A DNA stretch of 8,895 nt from CAYFWT01 sp964346955 (GTDB taxonomy: Bacteria > Patescibacteriota > Minisyncoccia > Portnoybacterales > UBA2143): assembly GCA_964346955.1 (NCBI GenBank), contig CAYFWT010000001.1:1-8895 (forward strand). Reading direction: 5' to 3'. Of the stretch, positions 1-5,202 are shown piece by piece (within the stretch, counting starts at the first letter, position 1; each line of letters starts with the position of its first letter). The position numbers and the translations under genes are program-made. The notes below the pieces were generated by a model. It was given only the letters and a program-made list of their open reading frames with translations, did no database searches and was not told where the DNA came from.

Positions 1-60
1 TGCTTCTTTTTTGGAGCAGCATCCCTTGGCTACTGCCTCGACTAATTCTTCTTTAGTCAT
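1..60 (-). CDS. HU-type DNA-binding protein, N-terminal fragment (partial)
   Basis: Only the first 20 codons are inside the window; the gene runs off the left edge. The visible peptide begins MTKEELVEAVAK and continues GCCSKKEA, the pattern of the first helix and turn of HU/IHF proteins (M-x-K-x-E-L-(V/I)-x-x-(V/I)-A ... S-K-K-x-A). HU proteins are about 90-residue dimers that bend and compact DNA in the nucleoid. Two adjacent cysteines (C14, C15) are unusual, as HU usually has none here. The start is the ATG at 60; no Shine-Dalgarno sequence is visible upstream. The call rests on 20 residues, so an unrelated helical start remains possible. Confidence 0.55.
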   Translation of the reverse strand, partial: MTKEELVEAVAKGCCSKKEA

Positions 61-65
61 GAGGT

Positions 66-133
66 CATGAAACATGAAACACGAAGCCTGAAATATAAAG
101 TTCTAATTAAGGTTTCGAGTTTCAAGTTTCAGG
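66..133. repeat. 24-bp inverted repeat built of TGAAAC heptamers
   Basis: The arms are 66-89 and 110-133. The reverse complement of the right arm matches the left arm at 20 of 24 positions, with a 20-base AT-rich loop. Each arm consists of about three 7-bp units of the form TGAAACW, TGAAACW, CGAARCC. The element fills the gap between ymdB and the HU-like gene. There is no T-run after the hairpin on either strand, so it is not a canonical terminator. The heptamer structure suggests a dispersed repeat. Confidence 0.6.
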
Positions 134-167
134 TTTTTAAAAATTATTTTCGACCTTTAAATATAAT

Positions 168-196
168 ATATTACTAGTTTATCAAGCCATTGTCTA
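168..196 (-). promoter_or_regulatory. Candidate promoter for the HU-like gene
   Basis: On the minus strand TAGACA (196-191) is followed after 17 bases by TAATAT (173-168), a plausible sigma70-type pair. The -35 overlaps the TAG stop codon of ymdB. The predicted transcript would carry a leader of about 100 bases that includes the inverted repeat at 66-133. Prediction is by eye only. Confidence 0.35.
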
Positions 197-979
197 GATG
201 GCAACAATTTCTTGAAGTTTTTTTATTTTTTCGGCTTTGCCCTTTTGGCCTATCTTTAAGAGGACGGCATTTACTTCTACTGGCCCTTTGGCTACTTCTA
301 ATTTTAGGGGTATTTGGGTAAGAAATCTTTTTAAGGCAATTTCTTTATCAGTTCCCAGGCTTGAGTCCTTTGGGCCAACCATACCAATATCAGAGATATA
401 GGCGGTGCCTTGAGGAAGAAGGCGACTATCAGCGGTGGGGATATGAGTATGGGTGCCTAAGACAGCTGAAACCCGACCGTCTAAGTACCAACCTAAACAA
501 ACTTTTTCAGAAGTTGCTTCGGCATGCCAATCAACGATTATAGCTGTTGCTTCTTCAGCTTCTTCTTTTAAGATTTCATCAGCCACTCTAAAAGGATCAT
601 CGTATTGCTCGTGCATGAAGACCCGACCAATTAGATTGATAACCAGAATCTTTTTGGTTCGCAGTTCAATCAAGCGATAACCTTGACCAGGAGCATTAGG
701 TGGAAAGTTAGCTGGCCGGATTAGAGGTATTTCTTTGTTTTCTAAAAGGGCGATAGCTTCTTTTTGGTCCCAGATATGGTCGCCAGAGGTAACTAAATCT
801 ATGCCGGCGGCCAGAATTTCTTTTAAGCTTTTTTCTGTTACCCCTCGGCCATGAGCTAAATTTTCTCCGTTAGCTAAAACCAAATCTGGTTGATATTTTT
901 TTTGCCAGGGGGGGAGAATTTCTTTGACTGCTTGACGGCCTGGTTTACCGACAATATCACCGAAGAACAATATTTTCAT
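194..979 (-). CDS. ymdB: YmdB-family metallophosphoesterase (TIGR00282-like)
   Basis: A 261-residue protein, the usual size for the family (about 260). The family is a di-metal phosphoesterase; B. subtilis YmdB hydrolyses 2',3'-cyclic nucleotides and affects RNase Y-linked RNA turnover and biofilm formation. Visible metal/active-site motifs are GDIVGKPGR (D8), ANGEN (E39, N40), SGDHIWDQKE (D67, H68), DWHAEATSEK (H152) and GTHTHIPTAD (H177, H179). The C-terminal PVEVNAVLL stretch is also typical. The frame stays open 35 codons upstream, but that extension is translated repeat DNA (986-1057) and the family starts at MKILFFGDIVG, so the ATG at 979 is chosen. The gene lies downstream of rny, as in Bacillus, and is probably cotranscribed with it. 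The usual GNH motif reads GDH here. Cytoplasmic; no signal peptide. Confidence 0.93.
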   Translation of the reverse strand: MKILFFGDIVGKPGRQAVKEILPPWQKKYQPDLVLANGENLAHGRGVTEKSLKEILAAGIDLVTSGDHIWDQKEAIALLENKEIPLIRPANFPPNAPGQGYRLIELRTKKILVINLIGRVFMHEQYDDPFRVADEILKEEAEEATAIIVDWHAEATSEKVCLGWYLDGRVSAVLGTHTHIPTADSRLLPQGTAYISDIGMVGPKDSSLGTDKEIALKRFLTQIPLKLEVAKGPVEVNAVLLKIGQKGKAEKIKKLQEIVAI

Positions 980-985
980 AAAATC

Positions 986-1057
986 GTCATCCTGAGCGAA
1001 ACAGAGGATTCCGAGCGAATTTGAACGGGATCCTTCGGCCTTCGGCCTCAGGATGAC
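986..1057. repeat. 72-bp repeat with 11-bp terminal inverted repeats (GTCATCCTGAG)
   Basis: GTCATCCTGAG at 986-996 is the exact reverse complement of CTCAGGATGAC at 1047-1057. Inside are GGATTCCGAGCGAA and GGATCCTTCGG with a doubled CTTCGGC. The element occupies most of the rny-ymdB gap and, if translated, gives the ...FAQDDD peptide seen in over-extended gene starts. From memory, sequences of the form CCTGAG(N)GAAGGATC are dispersed in many bacterial genomes; that recollection was not checked. There is no coding capacity of its own. Confidence 0.75.
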
Positions 1058-1072
1058 AACTTTGTTGTCATC
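1052..1072. other. 9-bp hairpin spanning the rny stop codon
   Basis: GATGACAAC (1052-1060) and GTTGTCATC (1064-1072) form a perfect 9-bp stem with a 3-base loop. It contains the TGA stop of rny (1070-1068) and overlaps the inner end of the 72-bp repeat. No T-run follows on the minus strand, so it is more likely an mRNA-stabilising or processing structure, or a by-product of the repeat's insertion, than a terminator. Confidence 0.5.
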
Positions 1073-2600
1073 TGGCGTACTCAACTGCCCTGGTTTCTCT
1101 AATTACATTGACCTTAATTTCGCCTGGATATTTTAATTCTTGATGAATTTGATTAGCGATTTCCTTAGCTAAATTATAAGCCCCCAGGTCATCTACTTCT
1201 TCTGGTTGAACAAAGACGCGGACTTCTCGACCAGCTTGGATAGCATAAGCTTTCTCTACCCCAGTAAATGAATTAGCCACTTTCTCTAATTCTTCTAATC
1301 TCTTAAGATAAGCCTCTAAGGTGTCTTTTCTTGCCCCTGGTCGGGCTCCTGAAATAGCATCAGCCACTTGGATAATAATTGATTCTAAGCTTTCAAAGGG
1401 ATATTCTTCATGGTGAGCTTGCATTATCTCAATTATTTTATCATCAACATCGAATTTTTTAAGGATTTTTCTTCCTATTTCTACATGAGAGCCTTGGACC
1501 TCGTGGTCAACCGCTTTGCCAATATCGTGAAGCAAGCCAGCTTTTTTAACTCCATCCACATCGGCAGCTAATTCTGAAGCAATTGCCCCAGCTAAATGAG
1601 CTACCTCAACCGAATGCAAAAGAACATTTTGGCCATAACTAGTTCGAAAGCGAAGCCGACCTAATAGTTTAATTAATTGAGGATTGAGACCAGCTGCTCC
1701 CACATCATAGATAGCTGCCTCACCAGCTTCTTGGATTTTTTCAGAAATTTCTTGGCTAGCTTTGCCAACTGCCTCTTCAATCCGAGCTGGTTGAATCCGA
1801 CCATCTAAGAGCAATTTCTCTAAAGCTATTTTGGCAATCTGTCGGCGAATCGGGTCAAAAGCAGAAACAATAATTGCCCCTGGTGTGTCATCAACCAAGA
1901 TTTCGACACCAGTTAACTTTTCTAAGGTTTTAATATTGCGGCCTTCTTTGCCAATAATTCGTCCTTTGAGGTCATCGCTAGGTAAATTAACCGCTGTTGA
2001 GGTAATTTCACTGGCTTGCGAGGCAGCGTATCGTTGGATGGCCAAAGCAATAATCTTTTGAGCTTTTTTGTTCAGCTCTTCTTGGCCTTCTTCTTCTAAT
2101 CTCTTGATTCTTTCAAGGAGGGTCTGGTGATATTCTTTTTCGGCCACGGCAAGAAGCTCAGCTTTAGCTTGTTCTTGAGAAAGTTTGGCTGTTCTCTCCA
2201 GCTCTTTTAACTGTTGTCCTTGTAGATTAGTTAGTTCTTCTTTGATTTTCCTAACTTTCTGAACCTTGATTTTAAGATTAGAATATTCTGTTTCTAGTTG
2301 ATTGCTTTTTTGGTCAAGATTGTGTTCTTTCTGAAGCAGCCTTTCTTCCCTACTGGTAAATTGTCTCTGCCGTTCCCTTTCTTGTTCTTTAATCTCTTCG
2401 AGAATTTTATTTGCCTTTTCTTTAGCTTTAAGGAGAGTGTTTTTAGCTTCGTCTTTGGCTTGACCGATTAATTTATTTAATTTGGCCTCGATGGTACCAG
2501 CTTGTTTTCTGGCAATGGTTTGCCGAGTATAATAGCCCAAAATTGAGCCGACGATTAAAGTGCCGGCAATAGTGCCAACAAAAAGAATTAAGTTGTCCAT
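1068..2600 (-). CDS. rny: Ribonuclease Y
   Basis: A 510-residue protein, close to the usual length of about 520. RNase Y is the membrane-anchored endoribonuclease that initiates mRNA decay in many bacteria lacking RNase E. Domain order: N-terminal membrane segment (about residues 4-23, LILFVGTIAGTLIVGSILGY); a long charged coiled coil (about 30-190); a KH RNA-binding domain with GRIIGKEGRN at 213-222; an HD phosphohydrolase domain with H329, H358-D359 (LLHDIGK), H396-H397 and D414; and the conserved C-terminus RETRAVEYAR. All catalytic HD-type residues are visible, so it should be active. The start at the ATG at 2600 places the membrane anchor at the extreme N-terminus as expected. It lies downstream of nusA with its own candidate promoter and a leader of about 180 bases, and upstream of ymdB. 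No strong Shine-Dalgarno sequence. Confidence 0.97.
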   Translation of the reverse strand: MDNLILFVGTIAGTLIVGSILGYYTRQTIARKQAGTIEAKLNKLIGQAKDEAKNTLLKAKEKANKILEEIKEQERERQRQFTSREERLLQKEHNLDQKSNQLETEYSNLKIKVQKVRKIKEELTNLQGQQLKELERTAKLSQEQAKAELLAVAEKEYHQTLLERIKRLEEEGQEELNKKAQKIIALAIQRYAASQASEITSTAVNLPSDDLKGRIIGKEGRNIKTLEKLTGVEILVDDTPGAIIVSAFDPIRRQIAKIALEKLLLDGRIQPARIEEAVGKASQEISEKIQEAGEAAIYDVGAAGLNPQLIKLLGRLRFRTSYGQNVLLHSVEVAHLAGAIASELAADVDGVKKAGLLHDIGKAVDHEVQGSHVEIGRKILKKFDVDDKIIEIMQAHHEEYPFESLESIIIQVADAISGARPGARKDTLEAYLKRLEELEKVANSFTGVEKAYAIQAGREVRVFVQPEEVDDLGAYNLAKEIANQIHQELKYPGEIKVNVIRETRAVEYAR

Positions 2601-2790
2601 AAATTGGTCTCATTTCAAATTCCATAATTAATTACTAGCTGAACGAACTTCTAAAAGGCTTTCTGAGACAACTAATCAGATAATTAAAATCTTTCTCAAA
2701 TCTATTTTTTGTCTAATGATAATAGGCATTTGTTTCGCTCAGGGAATAATTAATGAGAGTTTTACAATAATTGTTAGTTATTTTGTATTA

Positions 2791-2819
2791 AGCTTATCAA
2801 AGAAAGAAGGGCTTGTCAA
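2791..2819 (-). promoter_or_regulatory. Candidate rny promoter, TTGACA-17-TAAGCT with extended -10
   Basis: On the minus strand a perfect TTGACA (2819-2814) begins 10 bases past the nusA stop codon and is followed after 17 bases by TAAGCT (2796-2791), preceded by TGA as in an extended -10. The -10 region TGATAAGCTTAA is identical to that before nusA. The rest of the 228-bp nusA-rny gap (2601-2790) is an AT-rich leader with no gene; it holds a 13-bp match (2731-2743) to one end of the 72-bp repeat at 986-1057. Confidence 0.5.
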
Positions 2820-2828
2820 TTTAGTTTT

Positions 2829-4106
2829 TTAAGCCTTTGTTTCTTTCTTCTTTTTGTTCTTTTTCTTTTTTGTTTCTTTTGTTTTCTTTCTGGCAGTTTT
2901 TTTCTTTCCTTTTTTCTCTTTCTCTTTTTCCTTTACTTTTTCTTTCTTTTTCTTTTCTTTTGGCTTTTCTTTGGTTGGTTCTGGTGGAGTAATGATATCA
3001 ATTTTCCAACCGGTTAATTTGGCCGCTAGTCTGACATTTTGTCCTTTTATACCAATAGCTAAAGAGAGTTGATCTTCTGGAACAATGACTTTAGCCTGAT
3101 TTTTCTTTTTATCTATTTCTACTTCTAAAACCTTAGCTGGTGAAAGAGACTGACTAATGAATTTAGCTGGGTCTTCTGACCATTCAACAATATCAATTTT
3201 TTCTCCAGCTAATTCATTGATGACTGCTTGAACCCGAGTGCCTTTTTGCCCAATCATTGAACCAATTGGGTCAACTCTTTCTTCGGTGGTGGTCACGGCA
3301 ATTTTAGAACGAGAGCCAGGCTCACGGGCGATTGATTTTATTTCTACTGCGCCAGCAGCAATTTCAGGTACTTCTAAGGTGAAAAGCTGGCTAACTATTT
3401 TTGGATGAGCCCTGGAAAGGATAACGGCTGGCCCCCGGGAATCTTTTTGAACCTCCACAATATAGACTCTTAAGCGATTTCCTATTCGGTAATGTTCTTG
3501 AGGAATTTGTTCTTCAGGAAATAAAATACCCAGCGTCTTGCCAATGTCTAAGAAAATATTACCTCCTTCTATTCGTTGGACAATGCCACTAACTACTTGT
3601 CCTTCTTTCTCTTTGTATTCATCATAAATTGCTTCTCGTTCTGCTTCGCGGATGCGCTGGATAATTACTTGTTTAGCTGTTTGAGCAGCAATCCGACCGA
3701 ACTCTTCATGGACTTCTAAGGGGAATTCTAATTCGTCACCAGGTTTAATTTTTTTCTTTTTGCCTGGTAAATCCTTAAGCTTTTCGGCCTCATCAATCAT
3801 AATATGTTTTTCTAGACTAAATCTAAACTTTTTCTCAGCTTCCGCTTCCTCTTTTTCTTCTTCTGGTTTTGCTTCTTCTGTTTCTGGTTTTAGCATTGAG
3901 GCATCCACCACTAATTTGACCTGGTAGACCTCCATCTGGCCGGTTTCTGCATCAAATTTTACTTTAATGTTTTGCCCTTTGCGGCCGTAGTCTCTTTTGT
4001 AAGCCGCTGCTAAAGCCATTTCAATGGTCTCAATGACCTTTTCTTTGGCAATCCCTTTTTCTTCACAAATTTGTTCAATGGCTGAGGCAAATGGTTGTTT
4101 GTCCAT
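2829..4106 (-). CDS. nusA: Transcription termination/antitermination factor NusA
   Basis: A 425-residue protein. NusA binds RNA polymerase and modulates pausing, termination and antitermination. Domains: N-terminal polymerase-binding domain (about 1-140, with FGRIAAQTAKQVIIQRIREA at 136-155); S1 (about 166-232); KH1 with GSMIGQKGTR at 282-291; KH2 with AIGIKGQNVRLAAKLTGWKI from 350. Two departures from classic NusA are visible. One is a Glu-rich insert in the N-terminal domain (about 70-100). The other is a 50-residue C-terminal tail (376-425) with 28 lysines in place of any acidic-repeat domain. An in-frame upstream ATG at 4211 exists, but the 35 extra codons would translate the terminator hairpin and leader; MDKQPFASAIEQICEEKGI is the family-like start. 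Its leader suggests attenuation. Confidence 0.95.
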   Translation of the reverse strand: MDKQPFASAIEQICEEKGIAKEKVIETIEMALAAAYKRDYGRKGQNIKVKFDAETGQMEVYQVKLVVDASMLKPETEEAKPEEEKEEAEAEKKFRFSLEKHIMIDEAEKLKDLPGKKKKIKPGDELEFPLEVHEEFGRIAAQTAKQVIIQRIREAEREAIYDEYKEKEGQVVSGIVQRIEGGNIFLDIGKTLGILFPEEQIPQEHYRIGNRLRVYIVEVQKDSRGPAVILSRAHPKIVSQLFTLEVPEIAAGAVEIKSIAREPGSRSKIAVTTTEERVDPIGSMIGQKGTRVQAVINELAGEKIDIVEWSEDPAKFISQSLSPAKVLEVEIDKKKNQAKVIVPEDQLSLAIGIKGQNVRLAAKLTGWKIDIITPPEPTKEKPKEKKKKEKVKEKEKEKKGKKKTARKKTKETKKKKNKKKKETKA

Positions 4107-4183
4107 AATATTACTGAGCTTGTTGAAGGATTTTGTAAAAAAGTCCGTTTTCCGAACGGACTTTCTCTCCAAAATCTTTCCTG
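4107..4183 (-). promoter_or_regulatory. nusA leader with nested inverted repeats (candidate attenuator)
   Basis: Between the predicted transcription start and the nusA ATG lies a leader of about 77 bases. An outer inverted repeat (4125-4135 with 4170-4180; 10 of 11 positions pair) encloses the terminator hairpin at 4140-4164. The distal part reads ATCCTTCAACAAGCTCAG on the minus strand, resembling a commonly dispersed bacterial repeat motif. A terminator inside the leader of a gene for a termination factor suggests autoregulated read-through; this is inference. Confidence 0.5.
4137..4164 (-). terminator. Intrinsic terminator between the reductase gene and nusA
   Basis: On the minus strand AAAGTCCGTT (4164-4155), a 5-base loop and AACGGACTTT (4149-4140) form a perfect 10-bp stem running directly into six T (4142-4137). 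It lies 44 bases past the reductase stop codon and 30 bases before the nusA ATG. It can end the upstream transcript and, if the nusA promoter call is right, attenuate nusA. Confidence 0.8.
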
Positions 4184-4189
4184 CTTTTA

Positions 4190-4219
4190 AGCTTATCACA
4201 GGGCCAATCACTCTGTCAA
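4190..4219 (-). promoter_or_regulatory. Candidate nusA promoter, TTGACA-18-TAAGCT with extended -10
   Basis: A perfect TTGACA (4219-4214) lies inside the last codons of the reductase gene (Leu-Thr) and is followed after 18 bases by TAAGCT (4195-4190), preceded by TGA. The TGATAAGCTTAA core is the same as in the rny promoter candidate. It would start transcription just upstream of the nested hairpins in the nusA leader. Confidence 0.5.
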
Positions 4220-5107
4220 TCTTTTTAGATAATTATAGACACTGGTTGCGGCGATGGCTCCTTCGGCCGCGGCCGCGATGATTTGTTTAAGGGGATTGTT
4301 AGTGATATCACCAGCCGCAAAAACACCAGCTAGATTAGTTGCTTGGTTTTTGTCAGTGATGATAAAATTATTTTCCATTTTAATTTTTAAATTCTTACAT
4401 AAATGGACATTAGGGATGCCACCAATTTCAATGAATAGCTTATTCACCTTAATCTCTTTTTCATTACCCAAAATAATTTTCTCTAACTGCTTTTTGCCTT
4501 TAGCTTCTCTTACTTTAGTCCCAAAAATAATTTCTATATTTGGCTTTTCTTTTATTTTTTTAATCAAAATTGGGGCTCCTTTAAATTCGTCGCGCCGGTG
4601 GATTAAATAAACTTTCTTAGCTTGATCAGCTGCTTTAAGAGCAGTCGTTAAAGCGCTATCGCCACCACCGACTACCGCAATGATTTTATTTTTAAACTGG
4701 CGGATATTATTAGCTGTATAATAGGAAATCCCTTTATCTAAAAATTTATCCTCATTTTTAATATCTAATTTTCTTATTTTCATCCCTAAACTCAAAATTA
4801 AAGATTGAGCTTGATAGCCCCCTTTATTAGTGGTTATTTTAAACACCGGACCTTGGGCTGAATTCCCTTTGGTTATTTTTTTTACTTGCTCCTGGTTAAT
4901 TTTAGTGGCTAAATGTTTTTGGAATAATTTAGTCAACTGAGGACCGGCAATAGATTTAAAGCCAGGATAATTATCAACTAAATGGGCTTCATTGATGGTG
5001 CCACCTAAAATTTCACCGATAATCAAAAAATTAATTCCGTAGCGCTTAGCATAAATGCCAGCTGCCAGACCGGCTGGCCCAGCACCAATAATAATTAACT
5101 GATACAT
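4208..5107 (-). CDS. Thioredoxin-reductase-like FAD/NAD(P)H oxidoreductase lacking the CxxC
   Basis: A 299-residue flavoprotein of the thioredoxin reductase fold, slightly shorter than TrxB (about 310-320). Visible are the FAD motif GAGPAG (8-13), the NAD(P)H motif VVGGGDSA (145-152), HRRDEF (170-175) and the C-terminal FAD motif GVFAAGDITNNPLKQI (261-276). Classical TrxB carries a CATCDG-type redox centre before the NADPH motif; here that place reads SYYTANNI (about 128-135) and the only cysteine in the protein is C237. It therefore cannot perform the usual dithiol exchange. Cysteine-free relatives include ferredoxin/flavodoxin-NADP reductases of the YumC type; which acceptor it uses cannot be told from sequence. 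It follows the malic enzyme gene and ends before nusA. The reading frame is intact, so this is not a frameshift artefact. Confidence 0.85.
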   Translation of the reverse strand: MYQLIIIGAGPAGLAAGIYAKRYGINFLIIGEILGGTINEAHLVDNYPGFKSIAGPQLTKLFQKHLATKINQEQVKKITKGNSAQGPVFKITTNKGGYQAQSLILSLGMKIRKLDIKNEDKFLDKGISYYTANNIRQFKNKIIAVVGGGDSALTTALKAADQAKKVYLIHRRDEFKGAPILIKKIKEKPNIEIIFGTKVREAKGKKQLEKIILGNEKEIKVNKLFIEIGGIPNVHLCKNLKIKMENNFIITDKNQATNLAGVFAAGDITNNPLKQIIAAAAEGAIAATSVYNYLKRLTE

Positions 5108-5120
5108 AATTAAAGCTTAC

Positions 5121-5161
5121 AAGGACTGTCCCCCAGGGACAGTCCCTAAGGGACAGTCCTT
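5121..5161. repeat. 41-bp palindromic element, copy 1 (tandem with copy 2)
   Basis: The copy begins AAGGACTGTCCC and ends GGGACAGTCCTT, with a central GGGACAGTCCC. It consists of three iterations of a 14-bp unit whose core GGGACWGTCCC is itself a palindrome. It lies in the gap between the malic enzyme and reductase genes, directly abutting copy 2. Arms 1 and 3 can pair, and each core can fold alone. Confidence 0.9.
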
Positions 5162-5202
5162 AAGGACTGTATTTTAGGGACAGTCCCTAAGGGACAGTCC
5201 TT
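5162..5202 (+). repeat. 41-bp palindromic element, copy 2; supplies the malic enzyme stop codon
   Basis: It has the same layout as copy 1 but with an AT-rich first arm (GGACTGTATTTTA), shared with the copy at 8508-8548. It overlaps the 3' end of the malic enzyme gene: on the minus strand it reads AGG ACT GTC CCT TAG, giving the terminal Arg-Thr-Val-Pro-stop. Confidence 0.9.

Noticed and set aside
980..1084. 35-codon N-terminal extension of ymdB (start at 1084)
   Set aside because: The extension is a translation of the 72-bp repeat and overlaps rny; the family begins at MKILFFGDIVG.
2800..2840. Terminator directly after nusA (GGCTT/AAGCC stem)
   Set aside because: Only a 5-bp stem with a long loop and no clean T-run; the region fits a promoter better.
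2854..3072. Plus-strand open frame rich in Phe and Ser
   Set aside because: It is the antisense of the lysine-rich NusA tail; low complexity explains the open frame.
4107..4211. 35-codon N-terminal extension of nusA (start at 4211)
   Set aside because: It would translate the terminator hairpin and its T-run and overlaps the reductase stop; NusA homology begins at 4106.
4254..4610. Plus-strand 118-codon open frame opposite the reductase gene
   Set aside because: Antisense of a well-supported conserved gene; no ribosome binding site or family resemblance.
5121..5202. Possible CRISPR array from tandem palindromic units
   Set aside because: The two 41-bp units abut directly with no unique spacers, other copies are dispersed, and no cas genes are near.
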